A stretch of DNA of 64,000 nucleotides from CAZPNX01 sp964518765 (lineage in GTDB: Bacteria; Edwardsbacteria; AC1; EtOH8): positions 1-64,000 of the forward strand of contig CAZFJC010000007.1 of assembly GCA_964518765.1 (NCBI GenBank), written 5' to 3'. Below are positions 1 through 7,222 of the stretch, one piece after another. Below the pieces are notes generated by a model. It did not search any database and had not been told where the DNA came from. It was given only the letters and a program-made list of their open reading frames with translations. Within the stretch, counting starts at the first letter, position 1. Every line of letters starts with the position of its first letter. The position numbers were made by a program, and so were the translations under genes.

Positions 1-3
1 GTG

Positions 4-41
4 AAAACGCCCCGACCCCGGACGACGGGGCGGGGCGTTTT
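4..41. terminator. Rho-independent terminator of an upstream gene
   Basis: AAAACGCCCCG at 4-14 pairs perfectly with CGGGGCGTTTT at 31-41, and an inner CCCCG/CGGGG stem extends the hairpin. The A and T flanks let it work in either direction. It separates the sigma-factor operon from whatever lies to the left. Confidence 0.85.
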
Positions 42-44
42 ACT

Positions 45-74
45 TTAAACCAAAGCATAGTTAAACCCGTCTAA
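45..74 (+). promoter_or_regulatory. Putative ECF-sigma promoter (autoregulation of the sigma gene)
   Basis: TTAAACC at 45-51 is followed after 16 bases by CGTCTAA at 68-74, about 20 bases before the sigma-factor start. The arrangement resembles known ECF promoters, such as the AAC-type -35 and CGTC -10 of Bacillus sigma-M. The same pair at the same spacing recurs at 1792-1821, upstream of a gene in the same locus. Confidence 0.55.
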
Positions 75-93
75 TCCACTGACAACAATTGGC

Positions 94-609
94 ATGGCCG
101 ACCGGCCTTTGGATCAGCTCGAGAGACTTAAGTCCAAGGACTCCAATGCCTTCACCGAGGTGGTCAGGGCGCACCAACAGGCGATCTACCGCCTGGCCTA
201 CCGGCTGACCGGCAATGTCGAGGATGCCATGGACCTAACCCAGGAGGTCTTTGTCCGGGCCTATCGTTCTTTGACCGGTTTCCGGGGCGACAGCGATATC
301 AGGACCTGGCTGTATCGCATCGCCATCAACACCGGGTCCTCCTGGAGGAAAAAGGATAAGGCCACCGTGCAGATAGACGAGGCCCTGGAGGTGCCGGCGC
401 CTGGCGAGGATAACGAGCTAAAAATAGCGGTCAGGGAGGCGGTCGAAGGCTTACCCACCAAGCAGAGGGCGGTGTTCGTCATGCACCATTACGAAGGCTT
501 AAAGCATGAGGAGATCGCCGAAATCACCGACCGGTCGGTGGGCAGCGTCAAAGCCAATTACTTCCAGGCGGTGGCCAAGCTCAAGAAGAAACTGGAAAGC
601 TTCCTTTGA
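94..609 (+). CDS. RNA polymerase ECF-type sigma factor
   Basis: A 171-residue sigma-70 family factor of the small extracytoplasmic-function type, which directs RNA polymerase to stress promoters. Region 2 covers roughly residues 24-90, with the helix around DLTQEVFVRAYRSL and the -10-reading segment WLYRIAINT. Region 4 covers roughly 113-165, with LPTKQRAVFVMHHYEG and the recognition helix after EEIAEITDRSVGSVKANY. Regions 1 and 3 are absent, as is normal for the group. No strong ribosome site precedes the ATG. The next genes encode a single-pass membrane protein and two Spy-like periplasmic proteins, which suggests an envelope-stress circuit. The exact ECF subgroup cannot be named. Confidence 0.93.
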   Translation: MADRPLDQLERLKSKDSNAFTEVVRAHQQAIYRLAYRLTGNVEDAMDLTQEVFVRAYRSLTGFRGDSDIRTWLYRIAINTGSSWRKKDKATVQIDEALEVPAPGEDNELKIAVREAVEGLPTKQRAVFVMHHYEGLKHEEIAEITDRSVGSVKANYFQAVAKLKKKLESFL

Positions 610-620
610 TATGCCCAATG

Positions 621-731
621 TTTCACCCTGAGCCAGGCACCCTGCCCCGCAGTTTGAAGAGCGAGGAATCTTTTTAGGCGCAAGGTGTCATCTTTCAATC
701 TGCCGGGCGGGCAGGCCATCTCAAGATGACA
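621..731. repeat. Interspersed palindromic (REP-like) repeat
   Basis: The gap between the sigma gene and the next ORF contains a TTTCACCCTGAG start (621-632) and a nested palindrome: TGTCATCTT at 686-694 pairs with AAGATGACA at 723-731, enclosing CTGCC/GGCAG. Related TGTCA...TGACA palindromes lie in other intergenic gaps of this window (20552-20654, 21408-21535, 22285-22316, 37671-37767, 44676-44770). Confidence 0.6.
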
Positions 732-739
732 GGAAAACA

Positions 740-1180
740 ATGAAGATCACAGATTCCGACATCAGGAAGATCGAACGCCTGGCCGACGCCTGGGAGGTCC
801 AGATGCCGGCCGAGAGTTTTTTCGTCAACCTGCCGGCCAAGGTGATGGTGCAGGTCAGGGAGAAGCCGCGGCCATGGTGGTTCAGGCTTCCGGTGCCGGC
901 CGGGGCGGCTGCCTTGATGGCCGTTATAGCCGTGGCCGGCTTCTTCATCGCCGGAAGGGATGCCGCCCGCTCCAGGCATTTGGCAAAGGCCGCAGTCGAA
1001 TGGGATGCCGAGGGCCGGGACTGGGAGAACCTGGACCGGGTGCTGGCCGAGGCCCAGGATGCGGGGGTTTCCGACCTGCACCGCTACCTTGATGCCGCCG
1101 GGCTGGAGTCGGCCGCCTCGACCCTCGACCGGTATCCGTCGGATGAAGAGGACGCGTTACTACTGGCCTTGGGCCAGTGA
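740..1180 (+). CDS. Single-pass membrane protein, possible anti-sigma factor
   Basis: A 146-residue protein with a charged cytoplasmic N-terminus (about 1-50), one hydrophobic segment (about 51-72, VPAGAAALMAVIAVAGFFIAG) and a C-terminal part of about 70 residues that would face the periplasm. No zinc-binding HxxxCxxC motif of the ZAS anti-sigma class is visible, and no family is recognised from sequence. Its place directly after an ECF sigma gene, the size and the topology match a membrane-bound anti-sigma factor, but that role is inferred from context only. The next gene starts 13 bases after its stop, so the two are probably co-transcribed. Confidence 0.7.
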   Translation: MKITDSDIRKIERLADAWEVQMPAESFFVNLPAKVMVQVREKPRPWWFRLPVPAGAAALMAVIAVAGFFIAGRDAARSRHLAKAAVEWDAEGRDWENLDRVLAEAQDAGVSDLHRYLDAAGLESAASTLDRYPSDEEDALLLALGQ

Positions 1181-1193
1181 GGAGGAAGGAAGA

Positions 1194-1778
1194 ATGGGAA
1201 AAGCACTATGGTTCGCAATCCTGGCGGCCGCCACCGCTTCCGCTGCCTGGGCCCAGATCTCGTCACTCCCGGGACCGTCGGACGAGAGTGTCGGCATTTA
1301 CTCACAAGCCGCTCCGCCCCAGGCTCCGCCAGAGCCTCCAGGGATACCCTGCCCCATGAGCCCGGAGATGGAGAAGGAGCGCCGCATGCTGGAGGCCATC
1401 CGGGTGACCCGGATGGCCGAGGCCTTAAGGCTCACCGATGAGCAGGTGGCCATGTTTCTTCCCAGGCTCCAGCGGATAGAAGAGCACCAGCGGAGCCTGC
1501 GACAGGAGCGGGCCAGGTTGGTTGGCCAGCTGGCCGAGATGCTGGACAAGCCGGAGCGCCAAAAGGAGATAAAGCCGAAGCTAGACGAGCTGGAGAAGCT
1601 GGAGCAGGAACAGATGCAGAAGGCCAGGCAGATGATGAGGGCTTTGGATACCCTGCTTTCGGTGGAACAGCGGGCCAGGTGGCGGGTGTTCAACGAGCGT
1701 TTCGATCGGGAGATCCGCGATATGGCCAAGGAGATCCGCAAAAAGAGGATAGATCGCCACCGGGTGAGGCAGTGGTAG
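1194..1778 (+). CDS. Periplasmic Spy/CpxP-like (LTxxQ-type) protein
   Basis: A 194-residue exported protein. A signal peptide (MGKALWFAILAAATASAAWA, probable cleavage after AWA) is followed by a proline-rich stretch and then a long charged helical region (about 65-190). That region contains LRLTDEQVAMFLPRLQRI and, further on, LDTLLSVEQRARWRVF, the paired LTxxQ-type motifs of the Spy/CpxP family. Family members are periplasmic chaperones or metal-stress sensors. The ATG at 1194 is preferred because it follows a good GGAGGAAGGA site and begins the signal peptide. The open frame extends upstream, but only as out-of-frame overlap with the preceding gene. Confidence 0.8.
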   Translation: MGKALWFAILAAATASAAWAQISSLPGPSDESVGIYSQAAPPQAPPEPPGIPCPMSPEMEKERRMLEAIRVTRMAEALRLTDEQVAMFLPRLQRIEEHQRSLRQERARLVGQLAEMLDKPERQKEIKPKLDELEKLEQEQMQKARQMMRALDTLLSVEQRARWRVFNERFDREIRDMAKEIRKKRIDRHRVRQW

Positions 1779-1791
1779 GAATAAACCGGTC

Positions 1792-1821
1792 TTAAACCTT
1801 ATCGATACCAGCGACGTCAAA
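1792..1821 (+). promoter_or_regulatory. Putative ECF-sigma promoter upstream of the second Spy-like gene
   Basis: TTAAACC at 1792-1798, a 16-base spacer, then CGTCAAA at 1815-1821. Both half-sites and the spacing match the site at 45-74 in front of the sigma gene, while the spacers are unrelated, so this looks like a selected motif. Transcription would start near 1828, giving a leader of about 33 bases. Confidence 0.55.
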
Positions 1822-1860
1822 TATGGCAAGAACATATAAACCGAAAACGAAGGAGAAAAC

Positions 1861-2418
1861 ATGAAAAGGGTCATCTTGGTTGTCCTATTGGCGGCTGCCG
1901 TTTCCTCTATGGCCGTAGCCCAGTGCCGGGAGCACGAAGGCCAGGGCCCCATGGCCGGCAGGCATGAGATGCGGGGAGGGATGGACTGCCACGGACAAAA
2001 AGACATGGGCCAGGGTCAGTGGTGGGAGAACCCGATGGTGGTCAAGGAGCTGGACATCAGCGAGAAACAGGCCGAGCAGATAGACCAGCTTTCCCTAAGC
2101 CACCGCAAGAATATCATCAAGCTGAAGGCCGATCTCGAGATAGCCGAGCTCGAGTTCCGGGACCTGATGGAGGGCGATCCCTCCGAGGCCGATGTCCGCA
2201 AAAAGGCCAAGGCCATAAGCCAGCTCCGCGAGAAGCTGCAGGACCTGAGGATTGACCACATGCTGGCGGTGCGCAAGGTGCTCACGCCCGATCAGGAGAA
2301 GAAGCTGAGGGGCCTGAAAAAGTCTATGCGCCATAGACGAATGATGATGGAGCATGGCAGGGGTCAGGGTCTACCCAATCCGCCTAATCAGCCGCAGGCC
2401 CCAATGGCTCCCAAATGA
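1861..2418 (+). CDS. Periplasmic Spy/CpxP-like protein, His/Met-rich
   Basis: A 185-residue exported protein. The signal peptide MKRVILVVLLAAAVSSMAVA is followed by a segment rich in His, Met and Gln (EGQGPMAGRHEMRGGMD), which could bind metal. A helical core (about 57-155) has ELDISEKQAEQIDQL early and KVLTPDQEKKLRGL late, the two LTxxQ-like motifs of the Spy/CpxP/ZraP family. The tail is again Met/His-rich (RHRRMMMEHG). GGAG before the ATG at 1861 fits a ribosome site. It is paralogous in type to the preceding gene but has its own ECF-like promoter, and a strong terminator follows. A role in envelope or metal stress is inferred. Confidence 0.8.
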   Translation: MKRVILVVLLAAAVSSMAVAQCREHEGQGPMAGRHEMRGGMDCHGQKDMGQGQWWENPMVVKELDISEKQAEQIDQLSLSHRKNIIKLKADLEIAELEFRDLMEGDPSEADVRKKAKAISQLREKLQDLRIDHMLAVRKVLTPDQEKKLRGLKKSMRHRRMMMEHGRGQGLPNPPNQPQAPMAPK

Positions 2419-2439
2419 CGAAATAAGTTCCCTCCGCCA

Positions 2440-2475
2440 AGCGCCCTTCGACATGTTGTCAAGGGCGCTCTTTTG
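2440..2475 (+). terminator. Rho-independent terminator
   Basis: AGCGCCCTT (2440-2448) pairs with AAGGGCGCT (2461-2469), followed by CTTTTGT. It closes the sigma/Spy operon. Confidence 0.85.
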
Positions 2476-2574
2476 TATTTGCATTTATTGTTACGGTTCC
2501 GCCTGCGCTCCGCGGTGGCGGACAGGAGGCATCCTCAGCTTGCCTTTCTTTAGCCATGGGCGCCGGAAATGCTA

Positions 2575-2604
2575 TTGACAGTCATAATTACATTGTGATA
2601 ACCT
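2575..2604 (+). promoter_or_regulatory. Sigma-70-type promoter of the sigma-54 activator gene
   Basis: TTGACA at 2575-2580, an 18-base spacer and TAACCT at 2599-2604 (alternatively the extended -10 TGTGATAAC ending at 2602). The predicted start of transcription is at or just before the ATG at 2614, so the message may be nearly leaderless. No ribosome site is seen. Confidence 0.55.
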
Positions 2605-2613
2605 AATCATGTT

Positions 2614-4854
2614 ATGAAACGCATGGGCCGGACATACGAACGCGAGATCCGGCTGGCCGGATTTGTGCTGATGCTGGTGCTGCTGGGGGCCAACGTCACC
2701 CTGTTCTGGCTGAGCACCAGGTTGAGCCGTCGTATCCAGTCGGATCGTTCCGGCCGCCTGGCATTGGTGGCCGAGCTGGTAAACCGCCATTGGCAGGACA
2801 GGGCCGCTACCGAACAGGGACAATGGGCAGAACTCTGCGATAGATGGGATCTTTTAAGCATCGGGATAGTGGGGCCGGACGGGATATGGCTGGCCCACAG
2901 CCGGCCTGAACTTTCCGGCCGGCCGGCGGAGATACCCGGGGGCCTGAACCCCAAGCGCATCCGGGAGATGGAGGAAAGGGGCGGCGTCCCCTCGGAGATC
3001 TACCGGAGAGACGGGCGCGCCATCCAGAGCTTTTACCTGCCGGTCAAGCGCGGGGCGGCCTTGGTGGTGATCGAACAGGATGCCACGGCCATCGTGGCCA
3101 TCGACCGGGCCATCTTCCTGCAGACGGTCTTCGTGATCTTAGGTTCGCTGGGGGCCATGCTGCTCTTCGTCTGGTACCTGAGGCTGGTATTGGCCCCCTT
3201 CCGCCAGATGGCCAGCCAAACCAAGGCGGCTCTGGATGAAGGCGAGCGCAAGAGCTACGGGAGCGACGTCGATTTCGTGCTGGACATCTACCAGCGCGTC
3301 CTGCAGGACCTGAAAAACCAAGGCCGCTCCCTGAAGGACCTCTACGACCTCTCCCGCATGCGGGCGGAACGGAGCGAGAGGATCAACAAGCACCTGCTGG
3401 AATCCCTGGACAAGGGGGTGGCCTTTGTCGACGGCGAAGGGCGGGTGCTTTCGGCCAACCGGGCCGCCCTGGCCATGTCCGGGGCCAAGGACGCCGAGGC
3501 TTTGGGAGAGCTGCTGAAGCCGGCCGAGGCACACGGCGGGAGCCTGCCGGAGCAGTGGACAGTGGAGATCGCCCAAGGCCGCAAGTTGTTGCAGGTGATC
3601 CGCAGCCGGATGGAACAGGGTGACGACACCCAATCCTGGACCATGTTGCTCATCAACGACGCCACTGCTCAGCGGCGGATGGATGACCAATTCGCCCTGT
3701 TGGAAAACACCCGCCTTTTGAGGGCCTCGGCCGAAGGACTGCTCAAGAAGATAGGGCCGGAGATGGAGCGGATGAGGGAGATGCTGGAGGATACGGGATC
3801 CCCGGCCCTGGAGCCGTTGAACCGAGCCAGGCAGGCGATAGAGGATCTGGGCAAGCACCTTCAGTTCGATTCCGGTCAGATCGAGACGGCCGAGGACGAG
3901 GGGCTGCTGCTGCAACCCGGGCTGGGGCAGGTGGTGGAGCTTATCCGCAAGGTGGCGGCCACGGACTCCACCGTCCTTATAAGCGGAGAGAGCGGTACCG
4001 GCAAGGAGCTGGCGGCCAGATATCTGCACCGCCTGAGCGCCCGGCGCGACGGGCCCTTCGTCTCCATCAACTGCGGTGCCTTGCCCGAAAACCTTATCGA
4101 GTCCGAGCTGTTCGGCTACGTCAAGGGGGCCTTCACCGGGGCCTACCGGGACAAGCCGGGCCTGATGACGGCCGCCAACGGGGGAACTTTCCTGCTGGAC
4201 GAGGTGGGCGAGCTGCCCATCTCGCTGCAGGTGAGGTTGCTGAGGGTGTTGCAGGAACGCGAGGTGGTGCCGGTGGGCGGCGTCAAGCCCCGTTCGATAG
4301 ATATCAGGGTGGTGGCCGCCACCAACCGCGACTTAGAGGCCATGGTCAGGGAGGGCCGGTTCCGCCAGGACCTCTACTTCCGGCTGAATATCTTCCCCAT
4401 AGCCATACCGCCCCTCAGGGAGAGGATCTCCGACATCGGGCTGTTGGCCGATCATCTGATAGCCAGGATAGCCGCCAGATCCGGATTGAGGGCCAGGAGC
4501 CTTGATCCAGACGCTTTAGCCATGCTGCAGAACTATCACTGGCCAGGCAACGTCAGGGAGCTGGAGAACGTTCTGGAAAGGGCTTTGGTGGTGTCGTCGG
4601 GAACCAAGATAAGGATCGAGGACATCTTTTTGCCAGAGAGCAGGCCGGTTACCGATGAAAACCAGGCATATAAGGCCGAGAACCTTTGGGATGTCTCAAA
4701 AAGGGCAACCAGCGAGGCCGAACGCCAGGCCATCGCAGCGGCCCTCAAGGATGCCAAGGGCAATAAAAGCGAGGCTGCCAGAAGGCTCCACATCAGTTAC
4801 AGGGTAATCCTAAAGAAGATAAAGGATTATGGCTTGGAAAAACCCAGCGAATAG
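2614..4854 (+). CDS. Membrane-anchored sigma-54-dependent transcriptional activator
   Basis: A 746-residue NtrC-type activator. Its order is: TM1 (about 14-34), a presumed periplasmic sensor segment (about 35-168), TM2 (about 170-195, VFVILGSLGAMLLFVWYL), a linker, a PAS-like segment (about 262-350), an AAA+ domain (about 430-665) and a C-terminal Fis-type helix-turn-helix (about 700-743). The AAA+ part has Walker A GESGTGKE near residue 455, GAFTGA near 505 (the loop that contacts sigma-54) and the Walker B region GGTFLLDEVGEL. There is no receiver domain, so signals are probably sensed directly at the membrane. It stands alone, upstream of the pilin operons, one of which has a strong sigma-54 promoter. 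This recalls PilR control of pilins, though PilR itself has a receiver. Confidence 0.92.
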   Translation: MKRMGRTYEREIRLAGFVLMLVLLGANVTLFWLSTRLSRRIQSDRSGRLALVAELVNRHWQDRAATEQGQWAELCDRWDLLSIGIVGPDGIWLAHSRPELSGRPAEIPGGLNPKRIREMEERGGVPSEIYRRDGRAIQSFYLPVKRGAALVVIEQDATAIVAIDRAIFLQTVFVILGSLGAMLLFVWYLRLVLAPFRQMASQTKAALDEGERKSYGSDVDFVLDIYQRVLQDLKNQGRSLKDLYDLSRMRAERSERINKHLLESLDKGVAFVDGEGRVLSANRAALAMSGAKDAEALGELLKPAEAHGGSLPEQWTVEIAQGRKLLQVIRSRMEQGDDTQSWTMLLINDATAQRRMDDQFALLENTRLLRASAEGLLKKIGPEMERMREMLEDTGSPALEPLNRARQAIEDLGKHLQFDSGQIETAEDEGLLLQPGLGQVVELIRKVAATDSTVLISGESGTGKELAARYLHRLSARRDGPFVSINCGALPENLIESELFGYVKGAFTGAYRDKPGLMTAANGGTFLLDEVGELPISLQVRLLRVLQEREVVPVGGVKPRSIDIRVVAATNRDLEAMVREGRFRQDLYFRLNIFPIAIPPLRERISDIGLLADHLIARIAARSGLRARSLDPDALAMLQNYHWPGNVRELENVLERALVVSSGTKIRIEDIFLPESRPVTDENQAYKAENLWDVSKRATSEAERQAIAAALKDAKGNKSEAARRLHISYRVILKKIKDYGLEKPSE

Positions 4855-4866
4855 AATTTTCTTAAT

Positions 4867-5026
4867 TGATTATCCCCTTAGCTCAGGAACAACACTACGC
4901 CCTTTCTGACTGCCCAGTTGCACCGCCCCGCCGTGGCGGGGCGGACCCCCCTTTGCCAGCGATGGAAGGCCGTCACTTTCCGGCCAGGGTATAGTATAGA
5001 ATCTTCCTGAACCGATGGGATAATCA
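4867..5026. repeat. MITE-like element with imperfect terminal inverted repeats
   Basis: The 356-base gap after the sigma-54 activator contains 40 bases at 4867-4906 that occur, reverse-complemented with one mismatch, at 36755-36794. The inner 23 bases recur in the opposite orientation at 5004-5026 (20/23 identical to the 36772-36794 copy). The two local copies thus form terminal inverted repeats of a 160-base unit. In the middle is a perfect 10-bp-arm palindrome (CCGCCCCGCC, GT, GGCGGGGCGG; 4923-4944). There is no ORF inside, so it would be non-autonomous. Confidence 0.5.
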
Positions 5027-5147
5027 TATTATCTTATATTACCAATAGGTCACAAAACGCATCTCAGGGAAATAATATACTGAAACAAACCGGCATCCTC
5101 ACATACATAAGCCCTTTTGTTGCAACGGTTAATAATAACACTGCTAA

Positions 5148-5163
5148 CGGCATAAAAAATGCA
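5148..5163 (+). promoter_or_regulatory. Possible sigma-54 (-24/-12) promoter of the first pilin operon
   Basis: CGGCATAAAAAATGCA has the essential GG (5149-5150) and GC (5161-5162) exactly 10 bases apart, with eight of twelve fixed consensus positions matching. It is flanked by a perfect inverted repeat, ACACTGC (5138-5144) and GCAGTGT (5161-5167). Predicted transcription starts near 5174, 37 bases before the ATG. Confidence 0.35.
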
Positions 5164-5174
5164 GTGTATTTTTA

Positions 5175-5204
5175 TTGTAATAATATGCATATAGTCGATA
5201 CAAT
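5175..5204 (+). promoter_or_regulatory. Alternative sigma-70-like promoter of the first pilin operon
   Basis: TTGTAA (5175-5180), an 18-base spacer and TACAAT (5199-5204). The -10 ends six bases before the ATG at 5211, so transcription from it would be leaderless. It competes with the sigma-54-like site just upstream. Confidence 0.35.
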
Positions 5205-5210
5205 ATTACA

Positions 5211-5738
5211 ATGAAGGAAAAAGGATTTTCCCTTCTGGAGCTGTTGGTGGTGGTGATCATCATCGGCATTCTATTCGCCGTAGCCATCCCAATCTCCAGC
5301 AGGATGATAAGCGACGCCCGCGTCAGGGCGACCACCAACCGGCTGGCCCAGAACATGCGAGAAGCCAGGGAGAGGGCGGTCTCCAGGGGGCACCAAGTCA
5401 TTCTCTTCTTCGATAATCCAGGCACCCAGCTTGCATCGGCCACGGTTTACGTCCAGGCTGCGCCCGATACCGTTCACAGGGAGGGCTACGACAACTGCAA
5501 TCTAGGTTTGAGGCCGGTTAATCCTCCAACAGCCCGGCCTCCGGACGGACTTCCGGCCGGGGCGCCGGCCGGGGGCATAGACTTTCCCGGCAATCAGGCC
5601 GTGTTCTCGCCCCAGGGCGGGTGCACCCCGGGCGCCATATACTTCCACAGCCGGGACGGGAAGGTCCAGACCGCGGTCAGCGTCAACCTGAACGGACGGG
5701 TGCGCACCTGGCGCTGGGATAACGGCGCCTGGTACTGA
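5211..5738 (+). CDS. Prepilin-like protein, GspH/FimT type
   Basis: A 175-residue minor pseudopilin. It has a very short leader (MKEKG), the prepilin peptidase site G|FSLLE with Glu at mature position 5, and a hydrophobic helix (LLELLVVVIIIGILFAVAIP). The segment RVRATTNRLAQNMREARERAVSRGHQV is typical of GspH/FimT minor pilins. The mature protein is anchored by its N-terminal helix and built into type IV pili or a type II-like pseudopilus. It is the first gene of an operon with PilV-, PilW-, PilX- and PilY1-like products. No ribosome site is seen before the ATG. Confidence 0.88.
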   Translation: MKEKGFSLLELLVVVIIIGILFAVAIPISSRMISDARVRATTNRLAQNMREARERAVSRGHQVILFFDNPGTQLASATVYVQAAPDTVHREGYDNCNLGLRPVNPPTARPPDGLPAGAPAGGIDFPGNQAVFSPQGGCTPGAIYFHSRDGKVQTAVSVNLNGRVRTWRWDNGAWY

Positions 5739-5767
5739 TCCAAATACTTTATCGAAGGACCAGCCAC

Positions 5768-6196
5768 ATGTCAGCAATATTCAATAGAATCAAATCCGGC
5801 CGGGAAGGCATGTCGCTCATCGAGCTGGTAGTGGCCATGACCATCTTCGCCCTGGTGCTGGTGGGGATAGTGCCCCTGATGGTGTTGGCCATAGGGCACA
5901 ACCGCGAGGCCAAGCGAACCGTTGAGGTGCGCAATTCCCTGACCAACTTCAGCGAGACCCTCAAGACCCTGCCCATGAGCCACGCCTTCCGCCAGGACGA
6001 TGGCGACACCAACGACCTGGCCGATAACCTCAACCCGGATCACACGGTCACCGACTCGACCCGCCAGCTCGTCTACAACTGGAACATCAGCATGGTGAGC
6101 GCCTTCCAGCAGGACGTGAGGATCTTCGTCAACTGGCAGGACCGCCGGGGCCTCAGACGAACCATGAGCACCGACATCACCCTGATAGGGGATTAA
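5768..6196 (+). CDS. Prepilin-like protein, PilV/GspI type
   Basis: A 142-residue minor pseudopilin. The leader of about 14 residues ends in REG|MSLIE, so cleavage leaves Met at position 1 and Glu at position 5. The helix ELVVAMTIFALVLVGIVPLMVLAIG follows. The small globular part (about 45-142) has no other recognised motif. Position after a FimT-like and before a PilW-like gene gives the usual fimT-pilV-pilW-pilX order, so a role in the tip or priming complex is inferred from order and N-terminus. Confidence 0.83.
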   Translation: MSAIFNRIKSGREGMSLIELVVAMTIFALVLVGIVPLMVLAIGHNREAKRTVEVRNSLTNFSETLKTLPMSHAFRQDDGDTNDLADNLNPDHTVTDSTRQLVYNWNISMVSAFQQDVRIFVNWQDRRGLRRTMSTDITLIGD

Positions 6197-6230
6197 ACCC
6201 GAGGTAGTAATTATTGGAGCGTCGCAGATC

Positions 6231-7196
6231 ATGATTTTCCGGAAAGAGGCCTCCCAGAGGGGCATGACCATGGTAGAGATGCTGGTGGCCATCACCGTGC
6301 TGGGCCTTTTAAGCGGGGCCATCGCCGCGGTGATGGTGGCCCAGATCCGCACCTCGATGTCCCAGACCAGCCAGTCCACCGTCCAAAGCGACGTCAACCT
6401 GGCCCTGACCATGATGCGCTGGGACATGGCTCACACCGGCTTCGCCCAGCCGGCCAAGGAGGATCTGGTCATCCAGTCCACCGCCCCGGCCGGCCTAGGG
6501 GACAACATCACCCTGGCCGGGGCCATCGCCGGAGCCGAGCACAACCGTTGGTCGATCGTGTTGGACAGCACCGGAGTGGCGGCCAATCAGATCCTGGTGC
6601 GGCGGTGGACCGGCCCCGATACGGTGCGAAACATCAAGGTCAACGACACCATCTTCGCCATCTCCTCCCTCAAGCAACGCATCGCCACCACCACGGTGAT
6701 CACGGTTGACGACGATGACGTCCCCGTGGCCGATTCGCAGAGCCTGCTCACGCTGGCGGACGACGTCGGCATGCTGCCGGGATCGGTGATATACCAGACC
6801 GGGGCCTTCGGGAGCGTGGCCGTGGCCGGGACGGCCGTCTACACCTATAATCCGGCCACCCGCCAGCTGCTGCGCAACGGCCTGCCTCTTTTGGACAACG
6901 TCGAGCAGTTCCAGGTGCGGTACTTCTTCGACCAGGATGAGGATGGAGTGATAGACACCACCGCCGAGTTCCAGGACGTCTTCGGGGCCCAGGTGGACCC
7001 GGTGCGCTGGAACTTCACCCCGCTGCTGATCGGGATAACCATCGTCACCTCGCCGCCGGCTATCGAAAGCAAACAGGTGGACTTCCGCAACACGGTGGAC
7101 ATCTGGGATTCCAGCTATCCGCTGGATCCCATGATGCAAAGGCGCTACCGCAACATCCATACCATGCTGGTGCGGCCGCGCAACATCGGCGGCTGA
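6231..7196 (+). CDS. Prepilin-like protein, PilW type
   Basis: A 321-residue pseudopilin with the class III signal QRG|MTMVE (Glu at mature position 5) and the helix MLVAITVLGLLSGAIAAVMV. The segment LALTMMRWDMAHTGFAQPA corresponds to the region after the helix in PilW proteins. The remaining ~240 residues are predicted beta-rich, with an acidic patch DQDEDGVIDTTAE that resembles a calcium-binding DxDxDG loop. PilW-type pilins take part in initiating the pilus. It is followed 26 bases later by a PilX-like gene. Confidence 0.85.
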   Translation: MIFRKEASQRGMTMVEMLVAITVLGLLSGAIAAVMVAQIRTSMSQTSQSTVQSDVNLALTMMRWDMAHTGFAQPAKEDLVIQSTAPAGLGDNITLAGAIAGAEHNRWSIVLDSTGVAANQILVRRWTGPDTVRNIKVNDTIFAISSLKQRIATTTVITVDDDDVPVADSQSLLTLADDVGMLPGSVIYQTGAFGSVAVAGTAVYTYNPATRQLLRNGLPLLDNVEQFQVRYFFDQDEDGVIDTTAEFQDVFGAQVDPVRWNFTPLLIGITIVTSPPAIESKQVDFRNTVDIWDSSYPLDPMMQRRYRNIHTMLVRPRNIGG

Positions 7197-7222
7197 ACGG
7201 AAACATCAGGAGAGCAGGGATC

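Noticed and set aside
960..1193. Upstream extension of the first Spy-like gene to 960
   Set aside because: The extension overlaps the preceding gene out of frame and would bury the signal peptide; the ATG at 1194 has a good ribosome site.
4943..4956. A GG-10-GC pair (GGACCCCCCTTTGC) resembling a sigma-54 site
   Set aside because: Only the invariant dinucleotides match; it overlaps the GC palindrome of the repeat element and would give a leader of over 200 bases.
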